A DNA stretch of 64,000 nt from Sphingobacterium bambusae (GCF_033955345.1 NZ_CP138332.1:1736001-1800000), one strand, 5' to 3'; counted from the stretch's first letter, positions 9,213 to 18,179 are shown. Notes: a model not told the origin generated them from the sequence alone. Numbers and translations: made by a program.

Positions 9213-11621
9213 ATGATAACGAACTACATAAAAATTGCTTGGCGGTCTCTAATTAAGGCCAAAGCACTGAGTGCAATCCACATCTTTGGACTGGCTGTGG
9301 CCATTGCTGCCTCTACTTTGCTTTACCTGACAGCCATGTTCGAGCTGTCTTTCGATAATTTCCACGAGCACCGCGAGCAGGTAGGCTTGCTATACACCGA
9401 AACACAGCCAGAGGAAGGAACGAAACGAAGCTCCACCGTATCCTCCCCCTTAGCTCCCGTATTAAAAAACGGCTTTCCAGAGATGGAGTATGTCAGCCGA
9501 TACATGAACAGCGGTATTATCCTAAGAAACGGGGACAAGCAACTGGAAGCAAGCAACAAATATGTTGACCCCGACTTCCTATCGATCTTCAGCTTTCCCT
9601 TTGTAGCGGGAAACACATCGGCCTTAAACGAGCTGGATAACCTGGTGATCGATGAAACCACGGCCAGCAACCTTTTCGGCAGTAGCTCCGTCATCGGCAA
9701 ACAGGTCGAGGTCTACCAAAACGGAAAATGGGGATCAAAGACCATCAGCGCCGTGCTCTCTAAAATATCTAAAAATTCCAGCTTGACATTCAACACGCTT
9801 TTGCGTTTTGAACATAAACCAAACTACCAAGCCAATCTCAACGATTGGGGGCACGAAGACCACAGTGTTTTTGTAAAACTTAAATCGGGCTCAATAAACG
9901 ACGAGGCCTTTACCAAAAAAGCAAAGCCTTTTGTGGATCTGTATTATAAAGATGAGATTAATATGCGCAAGCGCGATGGCTGGGGCGTGGACAAAAACGG
10001 CGCTTACGTAGCCCTCCACCTGCTGCCTTTAACCAAGTATCACCGCAACGATCTCGATGTTGGCCACGGCTCAGCTCCCTTGTTTCCATGGATCTTGTTG
10101 ATTATTGCAGGGCTGATCCTTTTCATTGCCTGCTCTAATTTCATCAACCTATCCTTAGCCAACTCCTTTGCTAGAAATAGAGAAATAGGCACACGGAAAA
10201 CGTTGGGCGGCACCACGGCACAGCTGATGTTACAACTTTGGACAGAATCCTTCTTACTGTGTCTGCTGGCTACCTTAATCGGCATCGGACTTGCTTGGGT
10301 GTTGCTGGGCCAGTACAATGCGATTATGAACTACAGCCTCTCCATCGCCCAGTTGCTATCGCCATTAAATCTTGTTTTCTTCTTGCTGACCTTCCTCCTG
10401 CTAACCATGCTATCTGGAGGATACCCCGCTTGGCGAATTGCAAAAGCCAATATTATACAAACATTAAAAGGAAAAGCATCCATCAAAAGCAGCAAGCTGC
10501 GCAATAGCTTGACCGTACTGCAGTTTTCAATCGCCATTGTCTTAATCTTGGCTACCATCATTATCGGTATCCAATTGCGCTACATCGCCGAGCGCCCTTT
10601 AGGCTTTGACAAAACGGAAGTGATCAGTATCCCCATTGGCGAAGGGATAGACCATGAAAATGCTGTACAACAAATGCGCGTAGCTCTTGCGGCACAGCCT
10701 TGGGTAGAAAGCGTCAGCGCATCAGATCTCAACCTAGGCCGTGGCCGCGATGGATCCATGTCGACCAGCCGCTTTGGCTTTGATTTCGAAGGACGACAGG
10801 TCTACACCAATTTCATGCGCGTAGATTACGACTACCTGAAGACCCTCGGTATCCAGCTCCTGCAAGGGCGAGACTTCGACCGCAGCTTCTCCAACGATAC
10901 GCTTACCGTCATCATCAATAAGCAGATGGCGGCGCAGCTGGGCGGTGCTGATAAGGTATTGGGCAAAAACCTCAGCATGGATGGAAATCCGCAGATCATC
11001 GGCATTATCGACGACTTCAACTACCAGGATCTACGCAGAAAGGTGGAACCATTGACCTTATCCATCAACCCCAACATCTTCTCCGTTGCTTATATCTTTG
11101 TGCGCGTGAAGACCGACAATCTGAGCGAGAGCATGACCAAGCTAGAGGAAATCTGGAAAAAGGTAAATCCAAAGGCTAACATTGCCGCATCCTACCTCGA
11201 TGAGAATACGCAGAATATGTATCGCGACGAGCAACGCTTCGTCCAGATCGTCATCAGCGGTGCGGTTGTAGCCATAGCGATATCCTGCCTCGGCCTTTTT
11301 GCATTGGCTCTACTGATGATCAACAAACGTGTAAAAGAAATCGGAATACGAAAAGTATTGGGTTCCTCAGTCATGCAGATCGTTGTTTTACTATCCAAAG
11401 AGTTTGTCAAGCTGATGCTCCTAGCTTTTATCATCGCGTCGCCGCTAGCCTGGTGGATGATGAACGCTTGGCTGCAGAGTTACGCCTACCGCATCGAAAT
11501 CACCTGGTGGATGTTTGCCGCAGCTGGTGTACTGACAATTGGTATCGCGCTTGCAACCATCGCCTGGCAAACGTTGCGCGCCGCAACCAGCAATCCAGTC
11601 GACAGCTTGAGAGATGAGTAG
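9213..11621 (+). CDS. MacB/FtsX-type ABC transporter permease (permease 5)
   Basis: 802 residues, N-terminus MITNYIKIAWRSLIKAK, then FELSFDNFH after the first helix. The first coupling segment, NREIGTRKTLGGT, is more divergent than in the other members, while the second, VKEIGIRKVLGSS, is ordinary. The C-terminus is SNPVDSLRDE. Domain order is the same as in the neighbours. The divergent first segment could alter contact with the ATPase; this is inference. Confidence 0.94.
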   Translation: MITNYIKIAWRSLIKAKALSAIHIFGLAVAIAASTLLYLTAMFELSFDNFHEHREQVGLLYTETQPEEGTKRSSTVSSPLAPVLKNGFPEMEYVSRYMNSGIILRNGDKQLEASNKYVDPDFLSIFSFPFVAGNTSALNELDNLVIDETTASNLFGSSSVIGKQVEVYQNGKWGSKTISAVLSKISKNSSLTFNTLLRFEHKPNYQANLNDWGHEDHSVFVKLKSGSINDEAFTKKAKPFVDLYYKDEINMRKRDGWGVDKNGAYVALHLLPLTKYHRNDLDVGHGSAPLFPWILLIIAGLILFIACSNFINLSLANSFARNREIGTRKTLGGTTAQLMLQLWTESFLLCLLATLIGIGLAWVLLGQYNAIMNYSLSIAQLLSPLNLVFFLLTFLLLTMLSGGYPAWRIAKANIIQTLKGKASIKSSKLRNSLTVLQFSIAIVLILATIIIGIQLRYIAERPLGFDKTEVISIPIGEGIDHENAVQQMRVALAAQPWVESVSASDLNLGRGRDGSMSTSRFGFDFEGRQVYTNFMRVDYDYLKTLGIQLLQGRDFDRSFSNDTLTVIINKQMAAQLGGADKVLGKNLSMDGNPQIIGIIDDFNYQDLRRKVEPLTLSINPNIFSVAYIFVRVKTDNLSESMTKLEEIWKKVNPKANIAASYLDENTQNMYRDEQRFVQIVISGAVVAIAISCLGLFALALLMINKRVKEIGIRKVLGSSVMQIVVLLSKEFVKLMLLAFIIASPLAWWMMNAWLQSYAYRIEITWWMFAAAGVLTIGIALATIAWQTLRAATSNPVDSLRDE

Positions 11622-11653
11622 GGAGTTACTGCCTGCTTAGATTCGGAGCTACA

Positions 11654-11688
11654 GGTTTTTAATTTTTATTTTTGACTTTTTAATTTCT
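11654..11688. repeat. Five degenerate heptads (nnTTTTT) before permease 6 start
   Basis: Five 7-bp units, mostly nnTTTTT, end two bases before the ATG at 11691. This spacer also shares short blocks such as AGTTACTGC with the spacer upstream of permease 5, suggesting the spacers were copied together with the genes. Confidence 0.6.
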
Positions 11689-11690
11689 TC

Positions 11691-14099
11691 ATGTCCAGCA
11701 TATACCTAACAACGAAAATCGCTTGGCGCAATTTGCGCAAGCATAAAGTACACAGCAGCATCAACATTGTAGGCTTACTGTGCAGCATGGCTTTTGTGCT
11801 GTTGATAAGCGCCTACATATGGCAGGCCTATCAGGTAAACGCTGGATTACGAAACAAGGATAGGCAATTTGCTTTACAAAGCAGTTATAAACAACCCGGC
11901 ATAGGGCTCGACCTGACGACAGTCGGCGCCTTGCCGCGTGCGCTTAAGGAGGAGTATCCAGCGCTCGTTGCCAACTACTACCGGCTCGATGGCCTGACCT
12001 GCATCATCTCCAACGGCACGGAAGTATTTGAAGAAAACGTATCCCTAGGCGATTCCACCCTACTCAGCATGTACGGGTTTTCCTTGCTACAGGGCAATGC
12101 CAATACAGCCCTATCCAATCCCTTTTCGGTCGTCATCGACGAACAGGCGGCTATGAAATATTTCGGAAAGAAAGAAGCTGTGGGTGAGCGACTGCGTATT
12201 CGCAACTTTGCGGGAGAGCAGCGTGATTTCGAAGTGACCGCCGTAATCCATCAGGCTTCGGAGAATTCTATCATGCGCTTGATGCCCAGTATGCAGACCG
12301 CGATTTTCCTGCCCATGAGTAGTGAGCAATATTTCGGACGCGACGTAAACAACTGGCAGAACCTATGGATTGCTGGCTTCATCGAGCTTCAAGAGGGCGT
12401 CACACCCGAGCAGCTCCAGCAGCCTATAAAAAAATTACTGGAACAGCATGCAGATAAACAGATTGCCGAGAACCTGCAGCCACAGCTGAAGCCCCTTGCG
12501 ACCTACTACCTAGACGACAATCAGGGAGCGATCAGACAGCTGCTTTTGGTATTAAGTTTGACAGCGGCCTTCCTCATCATCATGGCCATTATCAACTTTG
12601 TGAACCTCAGCATCAGCCAAAGCCTCACGCGGCTGAAGGAAGTAGGCCTGCGCAAGATCTTAGGCAGCAGCCGTAAACAGCTTATCGTGCAGCTTCTCGC
12701 AGAATACTGCTTGATGGTATGTATAGCAGGTCTGCTTGCACTGGCACTCTATCCGCTGCTGGCGCCTTGGTTTTCATCTGTGATGATGAAAGACCTTCCT
12801 GCCCTATCCGCGCTTCCTTTCCGCTTTTTCGTTCTGTTCTTCGCGGGCAATGTGGTTCTTGGCCTTCTAGCAGGTATTTATCCAGCACTGAAATTATCGA
12901 GCAATCCGGTTGTCAGTGCGGTCAAGAATCAATTGAACGAATATGGCGGCAAGCACCTTATCCGACGATCGCTCCTATTGCTGCAGTTTGCCGTAGCTGT
13001 GCTGGTGCTCATATCATCGGTCATCATCGCTAGGCAAGTGGATGTATTCATCAACGGACAGCTGGGCTACAACAAAGATTATTTGCTTACTGCGCAGGTG
13101 CCACGCGATTGGTCTGAAAGCGGCTTGCACAATATCCAGCAGGTACAGCAAGAGCTTAGGCAGCTAGCGCAGGTAAAAGATATCAGCCTCTCCTACGGCA
13201 TACCCAATTCCTTTGGCAATGGGATACAAACGGTTAGTAAGGTGGGCGCTGAAGAAGGAGTCGACGCCTTGGTCATCACTTCCGATCAGCATTTCGCAGC
13301 AACTTACGAGATACCTCTATTGGCAGGGCAGTTTTTCGCAACACAAGAAGATCCCTCCATTTCCACCAAAGTGGTGATTAATAGAAAGGCCGCGCAAACA
13401 CTGGGCTACGCCACAGTCGATGAAGCCCTCGGGCAATCGATACAGCTTTTCGATGGCGAGTTTACCGGAACTATTGCCGGCGTCACCGAAGATTTCTATG
13501 CAAACTCGATGCACAGCGCATCACCCGCTGTTGTTTGGGTTCCCGTGCAGGCCAGCATGCAGTACCGCTTTCTGAGCATCCGGCTCCAAGCAGGTCCCAT
13601 TGCCCCTGCCGTCGCTGCCTTGGAACGCCGATGGAAAGAGCTGATGCCCGACGCTCCGTTTCAATACAAGTTCATCGACGAGACAATCCAAGCTATGTAT
13701 AGCACCGAAATACAGCTAAAACGCGCCGCCCAGACGGCCACAGCAATATCGATGCTCATCGTTCTGCTCGGCGTTATCGGCCTCACATCGCTTTCTATCA
13801 ATCTGCGCCTGAAAGAGATTGGAATCCGAAAGGTTTTAGGAGCCAACCTCCGCAATATGGTGCTGCTGTTCAGCAAGGAATTTTTCGTCATTTTTGCGGT
13901 AGCCTTATGTGTCAGTATTCCTCTTACCTATTTCTTCATGCACCGGTGGCTGATGAACTATGCGGTAAAGATCGATCTGCAGCCGCTATTATTTATCATC
14001 CCAATCATCGGTTTATCCACAGTTTTACTTTTGTTTATCGCCGGGCTAGTGCTGCGAGCCAACACCCACAATCCTATAAAAAGCCTACGGGACGAGTAA
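11691..14099 (+). CDS. MacB/FtsX-type ABC transporter permease, divergent (permease 6)
   Basis: 802 residues, last gene of the first block. It keeps the double MacB/FtsX plan, with coupling segments LKEVGLRKILGSS and LKEIGIRKVLGAN, but differs from its neighbours at the ends: the N-terminus is MSSIYLTTKIAWRNLRKH, the E-[LF]-S-[FY]-D motif after the first helix is missing (WQAYQVNAGLRN instead), and the C-terminus is HNPIKSLRDE. These are signs of an older duplicate or a specialised role. A hairpin terminator follows within 20 bp of the stop. Confidence 0.93.
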   Translation: MSSIYLTTKIAWRNLRKHKVHSSINIVGLLCSMAFVLLISAYIWQAYQVNAGLRNKDRQFALQSSYKQPGIGLDLTTVGALPRALKEEYPALVANYYRLDGLTCIISNGTEVFEENVSLGDSTLLSMYGFSLLQGNANTALSNPFSVVIDEQAAMKYFGKKEAVGERLRIRNFAGEQRDFEVTAVIHQASENSIMRLMPSMQTAIFLPMSSEQYFGRDVNNWQNLWIAGFIELQEGVTPEQLQQPIKKLLEQHADKQIAENLQPQLKPLATYYLDDNQGAIRQLLLVLSLTAAFLIIMAIINFVNLSISQSLTRLKEVGLRKILGSSRKQLIVQLLAEYCLMVCIAGLLALALYPLLAPWFSSVMMKDLPALSALPFRFFVLFFAGNVVLGLLAGIYPALKLSSNPVVSAVKNQLNEYGGKHLIRRSLLLLQFAVAVLVLISSVIIARQVDVFINGQLGYNKDYLLTAQVPRDWSESGLHNIQQVQQELRQLAQVKDISLSYGIPNSFGNGIQTVSKVGAEEGVDALVITSDQHFAATYEIPLLAGQFFATQEDPSISTKVVINRKAAQTLGYATVDEALGQSIQLFDGEFTGTIAGVTEDFYANSMHSASPAVVWVPVQASMQYRFLSIRLQAGPIAPAVAALERRWKELMPDAPFQYKFIDETIQAMYSTEIQLKRAAQTATAISMLIVLLGVIGLTSLSINLRLKEIGIRKVLGANLRNMVLLFSKEFFVIFAVALCVSIPLTYFFMHRWLMNYAVKIDLQPLLFIIPIIGLSTVLLLFIAGLVLRANTHNPIKSLRDE

Positions 14100-14112
14100 T
14101 ACCTCCTTCTAT

Positions 14113-14538
14113 TTACGTTTCGGACTCCTTCGTTAAAGGGACGAGTCCGAAACGTTTTACACAAAGCAAAAAGCAAAGTGCTAAGATCGTTCCCGCAACA
14201 CCATAATAGGCGTCAACCACATCCGGCGTATTCAGTATAGGTACCCAAAGCTCATAAACAAAATTACAGCCGATCAACAACATCCCGCAAACAACTAGAA
14301 ATCTAGTGGGGATACCTATCAAGATCCACATAAAACCTATTCCGCCCAACATCAGGTAGCTGATAGAAAAATTGGATACATGAAGATAGAAATCAGGCCA
14401 GTGTTCCACAATAACAGCGGGGCGTAGCGACATTGTCTTACGACCAAAAAATAAAAGCATAACCAGCACGAGCAACACAATATAGGCGATCGCCGCCGGA
14501 AGCTTAGGTGCATACTTCAGCACATTCATCTTTTCCAT
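14113..14538 (-). CDS. Small four-helix membrane protein of unknown function
   Basis: 141 residues from the ATG at 14538 (MEKMNVLKYAPK); the open frame extends 23 codons further upstream, but that segment is unlike an export or membrane start. Four hydrophobic segments are visible, around residues 15-34, 55-78, 80-100 and 108-127. No family was recognised. It lies downstream of the FN3-domain gene on the same strand, 78 bp away, and its last codons are shared with the terminator hairpin of the convergent permease block. Confidence 0.6.
   Translation of the reverse strand: MEKMNVLKYAPKLPAAIAYIVLLVLVMLLFFGRKTMSLRPAVIVEHWPDFYLHVSNFSISYLMLGGIGFMWILIGIPTRFLVVCGMLLIGCNFVYELWVPILNTPDVVDAYYGVAGTILALCFLLCVKRFGLVPLTKESET
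14116..14154 (+). terminator. Terminator of the first permease block, inside the 3' end of the convergent gene
   Basis: A perfect 12-bp stem (14116-14127 with 14143-14154) is followed on the plus strand by TTTTAC. It starts 17 bp after the permease 6 stop. It overlaps the last codons of the minus-strand gene ending at 14113, so the same bases encode protein on the other strand. Confidence 0.7.
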
Positions 14539-14616
14539 AATTACAGATCTAACATATCGATGCAACAAAGATAAAAATACATCGAAAATTACTCTTCTCG
14601 ACATCAATCCAACAAG

Positions 14617-15234
14617 CTAAACCACATAACAGCTTACAACCGAGCTGTAAGTTATCGTGGGGTTACTGCTCGTGTAGGCCACGCGAAACTCATGTTGCTC
14701 CAAAGACTGCAATCCGCTGATTTCACAGGAAGACTTCGTGGTGAACAGGATGTTCCACAACACATCGCCCACCTTTCGGTATTCAAAACGACATCCAGTG
14801 GCTTTCTTCCACACGTCCACCCGACAGCGCACGCATCCTGGCCGTTGCATCTGAACCTGCACGCGTAAGTTGTGTGGCTTGGGCGCTGCACCAATTGTTG
14901 CATAAGGCTTATTGGTCGCGAAGCCTGCCGATAGAATAATCCAAGGATCACCTTGGGCCACCTGTGCTATATACAAAGACAACCGGTACAGCTGTTCCTT
15001 GTGGATACGCAACAACTGATTTTTGATAGCCACACAGCGCATATCACGAAATTGTGCTTCGGCCATAGCGCGTGACAGCCGGTGCAAAGTGCCTTTCAAC
15101 ACCGATAACGGAGGTTCACAATCCGGAAAAAGAGATACATTCTCCTCCATACGCGCAACTACATTGTTTGCATAACGCAGGAAATTCGCTTCCCGCATTT
15201 TCTTAAATTTTAAAACAGGTTTTATCATAACCAT
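14617..15234 (-). CDS. Fibronectin type III domain-containing protein
   Basis: 205 residues. The N-terminal ~115 residues are mostly helical (MIKPVLKFKKMREANFLRYANNV); residues ~120-205 look like a fibronectin type III-like beta-sandwich (PKPHNLRVQVQ, then FEYRKVGD and HEFRVAYTSSN). I recognise the general layout, 'FKKMREA' start, helical part, 'ILLSSGFD'-like turn (here IILSAGFATNK) and FN3, as a recurrent Bacteroidota family of unknown function. No signal peptide is visible, so it is probably cytoplasmic. Two nearby ATGs (15234 and 15228) are possible starts. Confidence 0.75.
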   Translation of the reverse strand: MVMIKPVLKFKKMREANFLRYANNVVARMEENVSLFPDCEPPLSVLKGTLHRLSRAMAEAQFRDMRCVAIKNQLLRIHKEQLYRLSLYIAQVAQGDPWIILSAGFATNKPYATIGAAPKPHNLRVQVQMQRPGCVRCRVDVWKKATGCRFEYRKVGDVLWNILFTTKSSCEISGLQSLEQHEFRVAYTSSNPTITYSSVVSCYVV

Positions 15235-15296
15235 ACTTATTTAATACAGGGTGCACCACGCATCGCTTCTACAAAGCTAAACACACGTAACAGAAG

Positions 15297-15364
15297 AAAG
15301 GGTATCAAATTACGCCAATCTTTTCGGCTTCGGTCGAAATTTTTGGCGTAATTTGATACCCTTT
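15297..15364. repeat. Long inverted repeat with 22-bp perfect arms
   Basis: Arms 15297-15318 and 15343-15364 are perfect reverse complements; the 24-base loop holds a smaller TTTCG/CGAAA stem. It lies 63 bp upstream of the FN3 gene start and is not at the 3' end of any plus-strand gene. It may be a REP-like element, a leader hairpin of the FN3 gene, or a remnant of a small mobile element. Confidence 0.75.
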
Positions 15365-15667
15365 TCCAAAAGATCACAATTGAAAAAGCGGCTTTACGAC
15401 ATGAAAAAGCACCTTTCCACTATGTTTTATTTCTTTTCACTATGCAGTTGACGCATTTCCCATAAGTTTTGCCTTTTTACCCATATCATTTGTCTGCTTT
15501 CTATGGGTTGACAGCAAGCTTCACAACCGCATCAACACATCTCCTACAGGAAATATCTCATTTTCATGCAGAAGTCAAACAGATGCATATTGAAAGGCAG
15601 CATTCCCTCTGGAAAAAGAAATCGATGCCCTCGCTTTTTGTTAGAGGTTGTCCGCAGACGAACGCCT

Positions 15668-15687
15668 ACTGTTCGATATCGAACAGT
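15668..15687. promoter_or_regulatory. 20-bp perfect palindrome, candidate activator site
   Basis: Each half is ACTGTTCGAT or its complement, with no spacer. Its centre is about 88 bp upstream of the transcription start predicted from the sigma-54 promoter at 15740-15755, a distance typical for binding sites of NtrC-family enhancer-binding proteins. The binding protein is not identifiable from this window. Confidence 0.6.
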
Positions 15688-15739
15688 TCAAAACCGAAAC
15701 AACAAACACAAAACACTGAAAACAAGCAACATAAAACAA

Positions 15740-15755
15740 TGGCGCAGCGCTTGCA
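15740..15755 (+). promoter_or_regulatory. Sigma-54 (RpoN) type promoter of the second permease block
   Basis: The sequence TGGCGC-N5-TTGCA has the invariant GG-N10-GC spacing and differs from the RpoN consensus TGGCAC-N5-TTGC at one position. Transcription would start near 15766, giving a leader of about 29 nt before the ATG at 15795. RpoN promoters need an ATP-hydrolysing activator; the palindrome upstream is a plausible site for it. Confidence 0.65.
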
Positions 15756-15794
15756 CGCTACTTAACAACCAACATTTACTAAACGAACAGGTGT

Positions 15795-18179
15795 ATGAAC
15801 AGTATATCCATAGCATGGCGCAATATTCGAAAAAACAGGGGATTCTCACTATTGAATCTCAGTGGGTTGATCATAGGCATTACCTCTTTTCTGTTACTAG
15901 CTGCGTATATCCTACATGAGCTGAGTTACGATAACTTCTTACCCAATGCAGAGCGAATAGCCTACGTCTCCTATGCCTACAAGTCTGCTGATGACAACGA
16001 ATTTATCCAAGCTTCCACCACCCCCACGGCCGTTGCGCCGACGCTTGAAAAGGAATTTGCCGAGGTGGAAACCGCTGTCCGTATCTATCCCTACAATAGC
16101 GAAGGTTTAGTAAAAAAAGGAAACCAAGAAATTAAGGAAACACAGTTCCGGTTTGCCGATGAAGCTTTTTTTCAAGTAGCCGACTATCCGTTCTTGCAGG
16201 GCGATAGCAAGACAGCCCTTGCCGAGCCCTACCAAATCGTGCTGACGCAAGCCTACGCCGACAAATACTTCCCCAACCAAGATGCCCTAGGGCAAATTCT
16301 GCAAATCGATGGGCAGCCTTGGAAAGTAAGTGGCGTAGTCCCCAACCCTCCATCCTACACGCAACTTCCCTTTGCGGCCATACTGTCGAATAAACACCTG
16401 ACGCGCTACCAAGAACCTGTATGGCACAGTGCCAACGACATCACCTTGGTATTGCTGAAGGATAAAAAAGCTATTCCCGCCCTAGAGAGCAAGAGCAATG
16501 CTTATATAAAAACAATCTTTGCCGACGTTTTTGAAAGCGGAGCCGCCTTAGAACTGAAAATAGAACCTATTACAGATATCCACCTACATTCCCAGATCGG
16601 TAGCGGAAACCTGCTATATGTCTATATATTTGCCGGTCTAGCCATAGGCATCATCCTGATAACAGGCGTCAACTTCGCCAATCTATCGCTGGCCCGATCC
16701 ACGGAGCGTGCTAAAGAAATTGGCGTCAAGAAGGTGTTGGGAGCCAGCCGCACCAACTTATTCTTTCATTTCCTAATCGAATGTGGTCTTTTGGTACTTA
16801 TCGCGTTCGCCATTTCGCTATGCCTAGCCCATGTGTTACTGCCATTTTTTGCGCAATATCTGGGAACGTCCATCGCACTCGATATCAGCTCCAGCAATAT
16901 GCTGTTCCTTGCTATCCCTATTTTCGCATTGACCTTAGCCTTGCTCGCCGGAAGCTGGCCGGCCTTAGTGATTTCCGCATTCAAGCCTATACAAAGTTTA
17001 AAAGGCACCACAAAAGCAAATAAAGGCGGTTTTGCATTGGGAAATGTACTTATCGTCATCCAATTCACCATCTCTACGCTCTTTATTATCGCGACCTTGG
17101 TAACAGCGCAACAACTGCACTATATACAAACCAAAAATACCGGATTGGACCGCTCCCAGATTGTTGTACTTGATGGGGAACTGCTCACCGATAGCGAAAG
17201 GACAACCTTAAAAAACAAACTCCTTGCTCAACCATCTGTCAAGGGATTCACCGCATCATATGATTCCCCAGTGAACATACAGGGTGGATACAACATCGGC
17301 TATGTGGAAGGGAAAAAGGCAGACTTTCAAATGAGTGTCACCGCCATCCCGATCGAAAAAGATTTCGTTCCGGTTTTCGAAATTCCCGTGCTAGCCGGAG
17401 AAAACCTGAACGACGGCGATATCGCACGTGCACGCGATACCAGCAATGCACGCAGCTACAGCTTTATCGTGAATGAACAACTGGTTAAGTCATTGCAATG
17501 GACGCCACAGGAGGCCGTTGGCAAACAAATCAATTTAAATGGCCGCCTAGGACGCATTAAGACCGTGGTACAGGATTTTAATTTCGCATCCTTACGTGAA
17601 GACATCAAGCCTGTGGTTCTTTTCCCGGAATATAACTACTTTGGAAACATCTATGTAAAGGTTGCTTCGGGGAGCAATATGCAGCAGTCCATCGGCGATA
17701 TTCAATCGGTATGGAAAGAGGTAAAACCACAGGCTCCTTTCAACTACCACTTTCTGGATGACGACTTTGCCAACCTCTACCAACTGGAAAGGCAAACCAG
17801 CCGCACCATGTTGCTCTTCTCGTTCATCACCATCGGCATTGCCTGCTTAGGTCTTTTTGCGCTCGCCGCTTTCCAAGCGCAGCAACGCATCAAAGAAATT
17901 GGCATCCGTAAAGTATTGGGCGCATCGACGGGTAAAATCGTGATGCTACTGACGGCTGATTTTGTGAAGCTGGTGATCATCGCTTTTCTATTGGCAGCGC
18001 CACTAGGCTACTGGATCATGCAGAACTGGTTGCATAATTTTGCCTTTCGGATATCGGTAGCATGGTGGACGATCCTGATCGCGGGCATCTTGGCGGTGTT
18101 CGTAAGCCTGATTACCATTAGCGGGCGTGCCTTCCGTGCGGCACGCACCAACCCGATCAACAGCCTGCGCGACGAATAA
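15795..18179 (+). CDS. MacB/FtsX-type ABC transporter permease (permease 7)
   Basis: 794 residues, first gene of the second block. N-terminus MNSISIAWRNIRKNRGFSL, HELSYDNF after the first helix, coupling segments AKEIGVKKVLGAS and IKEIGIRKVLGAS, C-terminus TNPINSLRDE. The domain plan equals that of the first block. It is preceded by the sigma-54-type promoter and followed after 69 bp by the exported repeat protein, which suggests an operon of permease, repeat protein, permease and ATPase. The ATG at 15795 is chosen because the peptide aligns with its paralogues. Confidence 0.95.
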   Translation: MNSISIAWRNIRKNRGFSLLNLSGLIIGITSFLLLAAYILHELSYDNFLPNAERIAYVSYAYKSADDNEFIQASTTPTAVAPTLEKEFAEVETAVRIYPYNSEGLVKKGNQEIKETQFRFADEAFFQVADYPFLQGDSKTALAEPYQIVLTQAYADKYFPNQDALGQILQIDGQPWKVSGVVPNPPSYTQLPFAAILSNKHLTRYQEPVWHSANDITLVLLKDKKAIPALESKSNAYIKTIFADVFESGAALELKIEPITDIHLHSQIGSGNLLYVYIFAGLAIGIILITGVNFANLSLARSTERAKEIGVKKVLGASRTNLFFHFLIECGLLVLIAFAISLCLAHVLLPFFAQYLGTSIALDISSSNMLFLAIPIFALTLALLAGSWPALVISAFKPIQSLKGTTKANKGGFALGNVLIVIQFTISTLFIIATLVTAQQLHYIQTKNTGLDRSQIVVLDGELLTDSERTTLKNKLLAQPSVKGFTASYDSPVNIQGGYNIGYVEGKKADFQMSVTAIPIEKDFVPVFEIPVLAGENLNDGDIARARDTSNARSYSFIVNEQLVKSLQWTPQEAVGKQINLNGRLGRIKTVVQDFNFASLREDIKPVVLFPEYNYFGNIYVKVASGSNMQQSIGDIQSVWKEVKPQAPFNYHFLDDDFANLYQLERQTSRTMLLFSFITIGIACLGLFALAAFQAQQRIKEIGIRKVLGASTGKIVMLLTADFVKLVIIAFLLAAPLGYWIMQNWLHNFAFRISVAWWTILIAGILAVFVSLITISGRAFRAARTNPINSLRDE

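Larger units (their letters stand above)
15235..15794. other. 560-bp intergenic region upstream of the second permease block
   Basis: No gene is supported here: two overlapping plus-strand frames have no recognisable protein. It holds a 22-bp-arm inverted repeat (15297-15364), a 20-bp perfect palindrome (15668-15687) and a sigma-54-type promoter (15740-15755), listed separately. Confidence 0.7.

Noticed and set aside
15504-15520. A second GG-N10-GC match upstream of permease 7
   Set aside because: Only the GG and GC positions fit; the flanking TGGCAC and TTGC bases do not. The site at 15740-15755 is far better.
15469-15919. Two overlapping plus-strand frames (98 and 117 codons) upstream of permease 7
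   Set aside because: They lie across the palindrome and promoter, are of low-complexity composition with no recognisable domain, and the second runs into the permease gene in another frame.
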